Source: Toxoplasma gondii ME49 (taxonomy: Eukaryota; Apicomplexa; Conoidasida; Eucoccidiorida; Sarcocystidae). Taken from it: a DNA stretch of 64,000 nt. This document shows, one piece after another, positions 48,181 through 60,600 of the stretch. The notes beneath the pieces were generated by a model. The model worked only from the letters and a program-made list of their open reading frames with translations, did not search any database and was not told where the DNA came from. Both the position numbers and the translations under genes were made by a program. Location: contig NC_031476.1 of assembly GCF_000006565.2 (NCBI RefSeq), positions 3,558,458 to 3,622,457 on the forward strand. Direction: 5' to 3'. How positions within the stretch are numbered: position 1 is the first letter of the stretch; each line of letters begins with the position of its first letter.

Positions 48181-51100
48181 ATGTCGCTCGCCGGCTGGGT
48201 CTCGCGGTCGACGCCGCGAGCTCTGACCAGCGGCAACTCTCTCCGTCCGCCGTCCGGTCGCTGGTCCTCGGTCGCCACCCAGCCGGCCGTCTTGTCAGAA
48301 AAGCGTGGACTAACAACAGGAGCCGAAGCTGAGAATAGACGCGAAACGCTGCGTCGGCGGCGATGCGAACAACATGAAGTCCCAGACGCATCTTGCCTCT
48401 CGTCTCCTCGACAGAATCCAGCTCTCGAAGCTGGTGTGTCTCAACCAACCAAACCGTCACTTGCTCCACACACTCGGCGGGCCGCCGCAGGTGCACAGAC
48501 GACCTCGAGTGTATGTACGTCTCAAAACGCCAGTGAGAGAGGAGACGAGCCTCGGTTCTCCCTTGCATGTCCCAGGAGCTGTCCGTTCTCCCGATACGAA
48601 GACCTGCGGTCCTCGTTCGGACCTGTCGGGTGTATCAGGAGTTTCGCTTCTGCTTCCCTCGTTTCTCACAAGTCGTCTCAGGATTTTTGTCTCCACGCTT
48701 CACGGCCGTGGAGGCGGTGTGCGTCCAGACGCGACCTCTGCACTCTGTTTGCCTCGGTGAAGGCGCCTTCTTCTGCTCCGAGCTCCTCGTGCGCTTCTTG
48801 CCGCTCTTCTTCAGTGCCATTGCCGGCGTTTCCACCTGCTGCTTTTTCGTTTTCTCACGAGCCATCTGTTGACTGTGGCGATGGGGTGCGGCGGCATCCA
48901 GTGTCCGCTTCTTCTGTCACTCGCGCCATGCCTGCCTCTGGACTTTGCGCTTCGCTTCGTTTTCTGCACTCTTCGGCGACTCTGTCTTCCTGCCGACACG
49001 GTCCCTCAGAGGAGACCCAAGCAGCTGTTTGTCGCAAAGAAAATCCACGGGGGAAGGAGGCCAGACCGGCGTCAGTCGAGAGAAATTCAGGTTCCGGTTC
49101 GAGCTGTGGAAGCTCACATGGCACAGCAGACAGTGCGTCGCAACAGAGACAGCGGCAGACCCGATCTGAAGACAGCGCCCAAGGCGAGGGACCTTTCAGA
49201 AGGCCGGAAGAAGAGAACGGAGGACGGAACGCGAGCTCGTTCCGAGAGCGTCTGAAGCGTCCTATCAAGGACCGAGAGCAACTCAAGAAAGACATCGTTT
49301 TCAATTCTGTTGCTGCACTGACAATCTACGCAATAAGCGACACAACTGCACAAAAGCTGCAGCAGGGGCTTCGTGACCTTGCGGAGGCAGCGGAGGGGGA
49401 ACGGCGAGATGAGCAGAGTCGCGCCGGCCTTGGCAGTGTCTGTACACCCGAGGGCGACGCGGATGAAAACTGCGCCGCGTTCGCTGAGTCTGTTGGTGCC
49501 CGAAAGACAGAAGGGGATCGTCGGCCGGAAGACACGGAGATGGAGGCGAGAGGGAGAGAGAGAGGGAGGGAGGACAGGCCACAGATGCAGGAGGCGGAGG
49601 AAGCTGAGAAAGAACCGAGAAACCTGGGCGGCGACGAAAGGAAGGAGATCGCGAGGCAAGAGAAGAGAGCGGAACGAAACGCGGGGACGCACCCGCAAAA
49701 AAACGAAAGAAAGAACTCGGGGAATTCCATCTCTTTCTTCGAAGAGTGGGATTGGAGACGCACCGTCTCCATATCTCTTGAAGGTTTTCTTTTGAATGGT
49801 GCGTACAGATGAACACGAAGAAGAGGAAGGAAACGCGCAACAAAATAGGGGTCGCCCCAAGCGCGGAGACGATGTAAAGAAGGCAGGGAATAGAAACAAA
49901 CAAGAGTGAAAATTTGGAAGAAAGGGAAAGAAGGTTTACGTGTAAGGAACCTGTCAAAAGGTCGCTCGACGCGTTTCTCTGGCTGTGATGCCGGTCGACA
50001 TCCTGTTCTTTGTGTTGTGTGTAGCAAAGGGTCGAAGTCAGTTAGCTGTCCCCTTTGTCTCGATTCAAAGATTCGGTAATCATGTCATGCCTTCACGCAT
50101 CGCTCGAGTCACCTTTTGTCTTTCGCGTTTTTGTGATTGCTTCTGGCGATGTTGATGCTCCAGAGTCCCTTGTTGTCTGCTCTTGCCTTTTTTCACTCGT
50201 TTTCTCGACTTCCTCACTTCTTTTTCCGCTCCGCCTGCGCCGCTGTCTCTCTCACTCTCTCTCAGGCTGTCTTCCTCCACCCTCGGTCGTTCTTTCAGTT
50301 CTGAATCTTCATCTCTCAATGTCCCTCTGCAAAACATCTGCATCAGTGTCTCCCCCCCCATGTGACAGTCCCCGAGTGCGTCTCCGCTGCTGTCTGCGAT
50401 CCAGGCTTGCTTCTGACTGCCTTCTACCACAAGTTGGAAGTCGTTGTCCACGACGACGTCCTGTCTCCACCTGGTGTCTCCCAGCCTCCCCCGGCTCGCA
50501 CTCGCCAGCAAGCCACAGCCTTCTCTTCCCCTCCTCGTCACGCTGCTCCTGCGCCGTCTAGTTTCTCCAAAGCCAGGTCCTCTTCTCAGTCTTGTAAAGC
50601 GCATGCGGGTGCTCATTCGTCCCTCACTGCTCGACAGCGGAACTTTCGTCTGTGGCGCCAGAGTGTGTACAAAGTCCTGATGGGACAGACAGCCTTCATG
50701 CCCATCGCCGCGGTCGTCTTTTTGTTCCTAGCCCCCGTCTTCAGAGCCGGACTCTTTTATCTTTTTCCTCCCGCGGGAGTCTCTCGACCCGCGGCTGCGA
50801 CTGCGTCTTTGCCTTCGTTCGCTCCAACCGGCGCGGAGCTGTCTCCGCCGCGCCCCAGCGTCGGCGCCGAGTCTCCTCTCGTGGGGCTCCAAAGTGGGCC
50901 CGCTCCGACCGCGGTCGCGCCTGGCCAGCCTCGCAGAGTCAACGAATCTTCGACGCAGTCTAGTGCGCAAGAGTGTGAGAATGAACGAGGAACTACAGAA
51001 ACAGAGGCGGCAAAGGAGGCGCCAGATCTTGTGAAAGAGGACTGGTTCCGCCTCGCTTGTCGCGAAGGAATTCTCTGTGTCCAAAGAAGCTTTTGGGAGG

Positions 51101-51973
51101 TGTACGTCGCGAGCTGGTATGTTTGGCCAGTCACTGACGTCATCAATTTCAGGTGAGGACCTCCCTGGAGTTCCTTCACAGTGGAAAACGTTTCTGTCGT
51201 CCTTTGTCGTCCTGCGCGCCGAAGAAACTCGCGCCTTTGTGGCAATAATTTGCATGCGAACGCGCCAGTTCTTTTCTTTCGGGTGTCTGTGTGCCGGTGG
51301 TCTGCGATATCCAATGGATCGTAGTTCTCGAGCTCTGTGGAGGCGCATTTCTGTCTTAAAGAGAAAAATGGAGTTTCTGCTTTTATTTGTGTCACTAAAA
51401 CAGTAGAGGGTACATCCATGTTGAGAAATAAATGCAGAACAAGGAAGAACTAGAAACTCACGTGGAAAAGGGTGGAATGGAATCCTCTCCAATTCAAAAA
51501 TTTGATCGAGAGGTGTGTCGCTGAAGTCCTCGAACGCACACCGGCTGAGAAACGACCTTTCACATGGCTTTTCATGTTTCAAAATGTAATTTCCTTTATA
51601 CACCCGCACAGCTTTCTTCATGTACACGTCGCTGAAGGGAAGGAAAGGTGAGGTTCTCAGGCGCGAAATCGAACGCGAGATCGCGTTGCTGACAGTTTCC
51701 TGCGTCTCAGCCCAACACCCTTGGAGTCTCTGCTTCTTTCGCTTTCCTTCTTGCGTTCGCAGATACATCCCCCTCCGCTATCGCCCTCTGTGGGATACGA
51801 CGATCGACTTGTTCTGGACTGTCTATCTCTCGGTGGCGGCGTATCCAACGGGCCTTGCGATAGCGGCACGATTTGCGGCGGAGCGGAATGCCGAGTGCGA
51901 CGAGGAGGAGGAGGTGGGCGCCCTCGTGACTCTTTTTCAAGCGATAAAACTCCTTTTGCTGGATCGTCAGTAG
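48181..51973 (+). CDS. Mpv17/PMP22/Sym1-family membrane protein with long insertions, 858 aa
   Basis: Mpv17-family proteins are small four-helix proteins of the inner mitochondrial or peroxisomal membrane. Exons 48181-49798, 50405-51152 and 51763-51973 join in phase (2577 nt). The family domain appears in order. First comes DREQLKKDIVFNSVAALTIY ending in ISDTTAQKLQQ (~362-392). Then FEEWDWRRTVSISLEGFLLNG runs into LLLTAFYHKLEVV (~519-555), followed by VYKVLMGQTAFMPIAAVVFL (~625). Finally FWEVYVASWYVWPVTDVINF and RYIPLRYRPLWDTTIDLFW match the signature W-x-WP-x(3)-INF-x(2)-P-x(2)-R (~770-808). The usual length is 180-220 aa. Here ~350 Ser/Arg/Cys-rich residues precede the domain and charged insertions of about 130, 65 and 95 residues fill the loops. 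The basic N-terminus MSLAGWVSRSTPRALTSGNS would suit mitochondrial import. The function of human MPV17 itself is unsettled. Confidence 0.88.
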
Positions 51974-52569
51974 CGAGGACTGCATGCGGAGCCACCGCGT
52001 GTGCCCGCGTCTTTGAAGACGTTAAAACGCAAAAAAGAAAGAAAGAATGTGAAGGCAAGACGCGCCCGGAGCGACGCTGCCGAGCGCTGTAGATCTGGGC
52101 TGTGGAGCGTCGCGAATTCTTTCCTTCGGCGCAGAGGGCGGTTGAGAAAAACCAGATTTCGTTTTTCTGCAGGAAATCCACGAAAAACAGACTAAACGAA
52201 GGAGACAAAGCGCAGCAAAGGGCGTCGGCACAACAACAACGTAGAGAGGCTGGCGGAATGTCAACAAAAAACTCAGGAAAGTCGAGAGTCGATCCCCCGA
52301 TCAGGCGGAATAACCTTATGAGGAAGCAAAGAGCGATCGAGCCAGAGACATAAACAGACAAGCGAACTATCGATGCATGCGTTTTCGAATTCAAACTGTA
52401 TTTCAACCTGTCTCTTTGGGTTGTCACTGACGAGACAGACTCTGCAAGCCTTCTTCTTCTCCTCTGTAACTCTTCTCAATGCGTAGGCCAGTACTGTTTA
52501 CTCCGCACTGGTATACGAACGCATACACATAACTGAATAACTATAGCTATATATATCTTCGCATGCAAA

Positions 52570-52580
52570 TGCATGCATGC
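52570..52580. promoter_or_regulatory. Two overlapping TGCATGC words
   Basis: TGCATGC occurs at 52570-52576 and 52574-52580, palindromic and offset by four bases. TGCATGC/GCATGC is a known enriched upstream element and ApiAP2-type binding word in apicomplexans. It lies about 2.1 kb upstream of the 711-aa gene start, so its target is uncertain. Confidence 0.35.
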
Positions 52581-53284
52581 GCGTGGAAACGTGGCGAGGC
52601 CGAGCTTGCCTCTGCAACCAGGTATGCAGGGAGCAGCGCAGATTCAAGACGAGAATCCGCGCGGATCTCTGACGTTTGTGAAAAGGTTCAACTTAGTTTA
52701 TCCACCTCTCATTCAAGTTTTGGTTTCTCTAAACTGGAGAGCCCGTATGCTTCTACCTTCGTATTTATATACATATGCATGCATTGATATACGTGTGTGC
52801 ATATTTTTGCTTGTCCCTACACACATCTACATGTAGGTGCAAAAGTATATGCATGTAAATATATATACATGTCGTCTTCATTGTATGACCTGGGAGTATG
52901 CATACGGGGCCTTGCTATGACGTGTAGAGGAACAGAAAAAATACTTTTTATCAGGTTTGTTTTGTTTGCGGGTGGCGTCACTGGAACTGGGTCATGGAAC
53001 TCGTCAACTCTCGTCTTGAGGTCTCTCGCGATGGCATGTTCACCTCGCCAGTATATGCTGCGTCTTTGCGTCCGTGACAGGAAGAAATGGTAATTTTTAT
53101 TTCAAGAAAAGAACAGGGACGTTCTCTGACACTGCCGTCATCTCCCTCCTTTGTGCCTTTTCATTTTATTCATTCCGGAACCTTCCTTTGAACGCCCCTA
53201 AACGAGGAAACGCGTCACGAGTCACCATTCGGATACATGACCGCACATGCAGTCAACTGCATCTCTGCATACACGTCCACTTTC

Positions 53285-53530
53285 ATATATTCATATATAT
53301 ATATATATATATGCAGGTAGACAAATCGATATAAACATATAGAGGTGTAAAAATAGATATAGATAGCTAGGGATATCGACGCATAGAGAGATAGGTAGAC
53401 AGGGAGAGATGCACCTAGATGCAGATGTAGAAAGAGACACAAACTGGTAGACCGATGTCACTGTAGATACAAAGAGGCACAGAGATCGAGAGACAAAGAT
53501 ATCAGCAGAGAGAGATGCATAGGTAGTCCG
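53285..53530. repeat. TA run followed by purine-rich GATA/GACA-like degenerate repeat
   Basis: 53285-53312 is an AT run. 53313-53530 is an imperfect repeat of AGATAG/GAGACA-type words. It is non-coding and produces a spurious long minus-strand frame. Confidence 0.75.
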
Positions 53531-54681
53531 AGAGGTAAAGACAGGTGTAGACGGTTGCTCAGACAGCCAGGGAGACATGTCATCAACAGTTGTTGATAGG
53601 CAGTAGATGCAGTCAGACGGATATCGACAGCAGCGGAAGTCGACACACGGTCCTTTGCAGGCGACAGAAAATCGACTGGTGTACACGGGTGCTTCTCCAG
53701 TTCTGCAACGCGGATAGTCTGTGTAGCGTCTGAGACATGAAGACCAAGACTTCTCGCGAACAGTGCCTGGTTCCTCGTTGTCCTTTCATCGTGTGTGGTT
53801 TTTCGTTTTTCGCATTCAGCTTCTTTGCGGTCTTTCAATGGCTTCTGCCTCGGCGCAGGAGCTGAACGTCTCGCCAGGAGGCGCAGAGGGACTTGGACGA
53901 GAGAAACATTTCCTCGAAAACGCAAACGGAAAAAGAGGAAAAGGCTTTGTAGACGGGACGGCGGAAAAGGAGAAGCGACCCAAAAACCACGGTCTGGGGA
54001 ACTCGACTGCATGCACACAAGAAAAGTAGAACTTTCGAGTGCCCCCCATCCAGTACCACCCTCTTTGTCTTTTCTCTTCCGCGCTCTGTGATTTGTTCTC
54101 TTTTCTCCATCTTTTTCGTTCTGCTTGCAACCTTCCATTCTGATGGTCTTTTTTGCTGCTGATCGCATAAATTTGTGACACAACGGCGCATGTCACCTGT
54201 GAAGTTTCTCTCGTGTGACCTCTTGCGTCAAGTCGCCCACCGCCGCCGTCTCCTCTTCCTCGTTTTCTGTCTCCGTCTCCTCTGTGTTTCTCTTCTCGTC
54301 GTCTTCTCCTGCGTTCTTCCTTTCGTCTGTGTCTTTGCAGCTTCGTCCTTCCGTTGGAGCTCCGTCCTGCCCTCCTTCACCCTGCTGCCCTCTCCTCTCG
54401 ACGCTCTTCTGCTGGCCGCTTCGGCCGCGCCTTTCGCGGAACAGACGCCCGGCGGAGAGGCAGAAGCCGGTGGAGGACGCAGCGGAGAAGCGAAGGAGAG
54501 AAGGGATGGCAACGAAGGACTGGACTAGAGAGAAGAAGGACCGGCAAGTTGAAACGAGACGAAGAATAGACGCAGGTTGAAGAGGAGACGAGAGGGAGAA
54601 CAAGGACAAGGAGAAGAGATAGAAGAGGACATGAAGCGCAACTAGGAAAACTCCGAAAAGAAGGAGAAAGAAGAGAGAAAA

Positions 54682-57600
54682 ATGAAGGACATGGAGGCCA
54701 CTAAGGCGACCGATGAGTGCGGCGGGAAGTCGCCGTCGAGAAAAAAGAAGCGCGAAGAGGACGAGGCTCACGGAGGCAGAGAGGCGAATGAAGACGAGGA
54801 TTTCACAGCATTTGCGCTCGAAGCGCCACGATGGAATGTTATGCTTCAAGACGCTCTGGAGACCTATTTTACCAAGTATCGCTTTCTTTCTCTGTTTCTT
54901 CTTCTTCTTTTCTGCTCTCCTCTCCTCTTTCTTCGTCAAGCATTATTCTCCCTTTCTTCCGTCTTTTTCTCTTCCCCAGTTCCTTCTTCTTTTGGCGCTT
55001 CTCCGTTTTTTCCTCACACTCCTCGTATCTACTCATCTCTTCTTTCGTTGTCCTTTTCCCTGTCTCTGCTTTCTCTTTTCTCTTTCTGCCCTCGTTCCTT
55101 TTTCCGTTCACTCTTCTCTCTCCAGTGCACCCTTCTTCTTTTTCTTCTCTGCATTCGCCCGGTCTCTATCTTCTCTCCTCTCTTTCGCCTCGCTCTCCTC
55201 GTCCTTTTTTTCTCTCTCCCTAAACTCGCTCCGGTCAGGCTCGCGCAGGACCTCCGGTTTCTCCTTCGACGGCCTGTTCACCCCTGTCAGCTGGGGACTG
55301 CCTTCTTCTGACTTCTCTTCTAATTCGTCTTCAGGCTCCGGCCGCCGTTGTCTCTCCTCTTTTCAACGCAGCCTGTTCGCGTTGCTCGGTTTCCTCTCTC
55401 TCTCTCTGCGGTAGTCGTTTCTTGCCGGTGCCTCTCCATGTTTCGACCTCTTCTGCGGCATCACCGCAGACTCTCCCCGTTTTTCTTTCTGCTTTCGCAG
55501 AGGCGTCCCTGTACCGTCGGCCGCGAGCACTTTGAAGGAGAGCCAAGAAATTACACGAAACAGCTTCGTCCATCGACAGTTCATCCGCGATCGCGACGGC
55601 GTCCTCTACAAAATCGAAGCCACTGCGGTGCTCCCTTCTTCACCTTCTTCTTCCGCTTCCTCTTCACCTTCTTCTTCCGCTTCCTCTTCTTTTTCTTCTT
55701 TGTCTTCTTCCTCTGCTTCTTCTTCGATGGTGTGCCGAGTTTGTCGCGAGGCAGCTGTGAGTGAATCCACTGCGTCTGTAAACTCGTCTTCTCCTTCCCA
55801 ACCGGCGCCTGCCTCAGACGAAGCCACCGGCCATCCTGTGAAGAAACGGTGCCTCGCCGGAGGATGGAGAGACCGGACATCCGAGTACGTCGAGCCGTCG
55901 CAAGTACTCCTCTACGTTTCGTACCGACATTTTCAACATGTATGGAGCGCTGGAGCCTCCGGTAGGTTTCGCGTCTCGCCTCTTGTCTCCAGCAACCTGT
56001 GTCGTCGACGTCTGCTGCGTCCCGCTCTCCATGTACGTCTTCCTCTGTGTCGCTTGTCCTCTCTTCTGGTGCCTGCTCTCTAATCTCTTCTCTCACTTCG
56101 TTCCACGTCCTTAGCGCGCTTCGTTCTGCCTTCTTCTCTATCCTGGTTTCTTCTTTTCCACTCACGTTCGTCTTTCCTTCTCTTCTCTCTAACTTCTCTC
56201 TGTGTGCTCTCGTGGTGCTCGCGTCCCTTCACAAGGCGTTCAAGCAAAGCGTCTTCAACATCTTCAGCGCTCTCGTGTACGTATCTGGCTCTTCTCCTTC
56301 CCTTCTATGTCCTTGTGACTCGCGTCTGCTGCTCGCGGTTTCCGCTTTTTTATCTCTGTTCCATGTCGGACACAAACGCCTTTCGCTCTAGATCCTTCAG
56401 AACCATCTTCACCTCGTTCTTCGTCGCCCCCTTACGTTTACTTCCTCGTCACCCGCTCCACCGTCCGTCGCCTGATATCTGTGCTCCGGAATGCGATTCA
56501 CCTCTCAGTCTCTAACCAGGGATATCTATATCAGTCTCTCTGTCCACCTGTACGGTTCTATGTCTCCGTGTATAACTGTACCTCTCTCTGTATATCTCTC
56601 TCTATCCATATCTACCTGGATGTCTCTATCTCTCTCTACATCTCCTTCTAGATCGATTTCTACCTATATCTCTTTGTCTGTCTCTCTATACCTCTCTGCA
56701 CCTATCTGTGTCTCTCTTTGGCCACTGAATATCTATATCTGTTCCTGTCTGTACGCCTGTAGGTGTACGTATTAAATTTGTTCGGGCGTCTCTCCGCTTC
56801 TTTGCGTCAACTGCTGCACACCGTCTTCCACATCTTCTGTCTTGTTCCCTTGGATTTCTGCAGAAGTTGTGCTCCACTTTCTTACCGGCAAGGAACTGGC
56901 GGAATGCCGCGTGATGGCTCTTGACCGCGCTGCCTGTCGGTACGATCTTCTGATCGAAATTGCCAGCCTTCCTCAAGCTCCGTCTCTGCGTAGGTGATTC
57001 TATGCTGTCGCCCTCTGTTTTTGTGTCTGTGGCTGCTTCTATGCTGGTTTACTTAACTCGTTCTCCTTCCTCCCGTTGACCCATCGTTCTTTGTCACTCG
57101 GCCTCAGGCGCATCCGCAGCGCGGACGTCCTTTGCGTTCTCCGCCTCCCTTCTTTCGTTGTATCCCCCTTTTCCGTTCTCCCCTGTTTTGACAGTCTCCT
57201 CGACGCTATTGTGCGTACTGCAGTTCCGCAGGCACCGTACAGCGTGGATGGGGGATGAGCTGCGGCTTCATTCCGATGCTCGTTTTCATGCGCAAAAACA
57301 GTGCCTTTTGTCGTTCTCCGCATCCTTGCTTCCTGCCTCCCTCTCTGCTTCGCTCTGCGATCCGTCAGAAAGGCTGTTCCGTTCGACCGCTTTCTGCGCT
57401 TTCTGCGCTCTCTGCTCCCTCGGATCCTCGCGCTCTCTCCCCTTTACATCTTTTCGCGAAGCCGCTCGAGTCGCTGCTCGCGACTGAGCACTCGAGGGAG
57501 CAGTGTCTGCCTTCTTCTTGGCAATTCTCAGGCTCTCTGAATTCCCCTTGAACGACACAGGCTACGACTGAGGGACGGCACCACGCATGTCTCTCTCGCG

Positions 57601-60600
57601 CCTCGCACCTCCGCAGATTGTCGCTCCTTTGTTTTCTCGCTTGTTCCATTCTTTTCTCCCTCGCGTCCTTCTCAACCAGCGCAGTCGAAAGACACGAGAC
57701 GCCGCCCTCTCGATCAGCGCAACCGACAGAGCTTTGAGAGCAGAGCTGAACGATCGAGCAGGAACGCCGGCCGCCGGCGGCAACTCTGTGTGCATCTCGT
57801 GGACGCGTCTATGTCGGTGCCGGGCGCTTCTGTGGAGAGTCCTTCTGGTCTTTCTCCCCTTCGCTTTGTCCTCGCAGGAAGTGAGCTGGCCTTCCAGCTT
57901 TCGCGTCTTCGCTGGAGACTTCAGTGCGGACCTCTGCAACAGTTCTTCCGATCCGTGAGTCGCCTGTCTCTCCGTTTTTCTCCTGCTCCGTTTCCGTCGC
58001 GTCCGCTGCTAGTGGCTCCGACGTTACCGGGTCCTTGTGCCTGTGTGTGCATTTCTTCCTCTTTGGATCTGTCGCCGTTTCTGCGGCCGCGACGCTTCTG
58101 TGTCTCCGTCCGTTTGCCTTTGCATGCAAAGCTGCTTTTCTCTGTACCCGCCTTGAGTAGGTGTCGAGTCGTCTATGGATGGTCTTCCGTATCTGTTTGA
58201 CTGTCGCTGTACATACATACCTGCATATATATATACATATATATACATATATATATACACATATATATATATATATATATGCATGTGTGTGTAATTACCC
58301 ACACAAGTTGCTGTATATCTGTAATTCCTGCAGACATGCCTTTCGAGTAAACTGAATGATGTTCTCGCTCGCTACTGTTGCTCCTTCGCCCTGACCTCTC
58401 TCGCGTCTTCCGGCCTCCAAACTGTCCTTACCCTCCGGCGGTTTTCAGTCTCTCGCTTTGACTTTTTTTTGATGTCTTTTTTCAATTCGCTTTCTTCTCG
58501 AGCTCGCGGGTGTAATGCCTCCGCACAGATTCTTCTCTCCGCTCGTGTGTCTTCTTTCACTGCCTCCGCTTACCGTCTTCTCGACCCCTCGCGTACTCTT
58601 CTTTTTTTCAGCTCTTCTTTTTTTCAGCTTTTCTTTTTTTCAGCTCTTCTTTTTTTCAGTTCTTCTCTCTCTCCTTCTCATCCACTCTTCGTCTCCTCTG
58701 TTTCTCCCTCTGTCTTCTCGTCCTCTTTCTATTCTGCTCTTCTTGCTGTTCTCCTCTCTCTCTCCTCCTCTCTCTGCACGCTGTAGATCTCTCCCGCTTC
58801 GTTTCTTCACTCCCCACATGTCCGCTGCATCTCCGCCCCTCGTCTCTGTTCTCTTCCCCTGTTCTCTTCTCTGTTCGCTTCTCTCCACTCTCTTTCGTTT
58901 CCGCCTCTGCTTCGCTCCACGATCGCTCTCTCATCTTCGTCGCTCTTCGTCCGCGTTTCGTCTGCTTTCTCGCTGACTTGCAGGACGCGTTGCGACGCGC
59001 AGCGCCATCACACCGCCGGTCTCGGCGAGTCGGCGAAGGCAAACGGCGAAGCCAGCAGTATGTGAAGAAGGTGATCTTGAGAGAAGGAGAGACCATTTAT
59101 CTTTGCTCAACTCGAGCTTCGTCTGCGCCTGCCCAGTCCGTTGCGCAGGAAGAGGGAAGCGACTCACCTTCGCTAACGGAGTCGACGGTCCTTGCTGAAG
59201 ACAACAGAAGACTTATCAACGTGGTGCGCCCAAAGATGACCTCGGAGACACCCGACGGCTCCGTCGCCGGCCTTGTTCCTTTTCGATCGATGGACCTCTG
59301 CTCGTCTGTATGCACAGCCTCGTTCTTCTCGAAGCCTGTGTCTTCCCTGCTAGGTCGACATACACTCGTCTTGTCTGCGGACTCCCCCGAGATGCTTGTC
59401 GCCTGTTCTCCAAGGCGCCTCTCGCTGCTCGTCTCTATCTCAGTGGTTCTCCTCTTTCTTGCGTTCGAGATCGCTGGTTGTTGCTGCATTGCACTTTTGT
59501 CGCTCTCTTCTTTTTCTTCGTTTCTCCACACTCGCCTTTCTTTCTTCTTGCGCGCGGCGACTCCGACGCGGTCCCGACCGGCGATATGTCCCCCGCTGCC
59601 CATCGTTCAGTCACGTTCGTTCTCGCTCTCTCCTCGAGTCCACTTTTTTTTCTCCCCGATTTCTTTGGACTGCGATCCCCCCTGGAACCTCCTCCGTAGC
59701 CTGCGCCTCTTCGCTCCTTTCCTCTCCATTTCCAGGTATTTTGTTGGCAAGTTGACGAACTGAGTGCATGTGACGCCTACGTTGCCCGCTGCTGCGTCGA
59801 GGTACGTTTCCGCCTGTCACCTTGGACTCCGCGTCCATCTCTTCGTGCTCCCCCTCGAGATTCGAGTTGACCTTCATGCCCTGCCTCTCCCGTTCGTTTG
59901 TTCTTCTCCCCTTCTTCTCCTTCGCGTTGTCTGCCTACCTTCGTCTCTTCTCCTCGCTTCGTCGTCTCTGCTTCTTCTTTCTTCTTCTCTTTGTGCTTTT
60001 TCTCTCGGTGGATCTGTCTCTTTTTTGTCTCACCGTCCGGTTGTTCACCCCAGCGTCGTCTTTAGCAGTTCCCGGTCTGGGTGATTCCCCGGGTATTTTC
60101 TGCTGTTGACATCTCTCGTTTTTTCAAGGACGTCGCTGCTTCCCTGCGAGAAAGCCTCGCTGCAGTCGCCTCCGAGACAGGCGCGTCTTCTCTCCAGGTC
60201 TCGGTGTCTTCTCAGTTGCCTCCTCTCGCAGCAGGTCGGCGACGCGTAGCGCGAGCGACGTCACCGTGGATACGCGCCTCGGTCGCTCCAACTCCCTGGA
60301 AGCGAAAGGCTGGATGTCTCTCTATACACACGCATCCGACTCTGCGCGCATGACTGCAGCAGTGGAGACTCTTGAGTTTTTCGTAATTGTCCGCGTTCCT
60401 CTTCTTTTCTCATTCGCGCAGCTTTGCAGGGAACACCTGCCATCGCAACTGAAGGGTCTTCCATCTTAAAAAACATGCAGATATTCTAATATATAAATAC
60501 ATATACATACATATACATACATGCTTGAAGGTATTTGCGAGCAGAACAGCACAGGCGTCTCCGTATTTATCTTCGCACCTGCACAGGCACCAGTACAGAC

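Larger units (their letters stand above)
51974..54681. other. Spacer: Mpv17-gene 3' flank and upstream region of the 711-aa gene
   Basis: No supported exon was found. It contains overlapping TGCATGC words at 52570-52580, a TA run (53285-53312) and a purine-rich imperfect repeat block (53313-53530). A 63-codon ATG frame begins at 53838 and is a possible upstream ORF or untranslated sequence. Long minus-strand ORFs at 53.5-54.9 kb reflect CT-rich composition in the plus strand. Confidence 0.45.

Noticed and set aside
53838..54029. 63-codon ORF starting MASASAQELN upstream of the 711-aa gene
   Set aside because: No splice link in phase with the 54682 start was found and the frame ends before it; at most an upstream ORF in a leader, so not called as a gene.
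53458..54939. Long overlapping minus-strand ORFs (241 and 248 codons)
   Set aside because: Both are made of the reverse of CT-rich or purine-rich repeats upstream of the plus-strand 711-aa gene, with repetitive Lys/Glu/Arg translations and no supporting splice structure.
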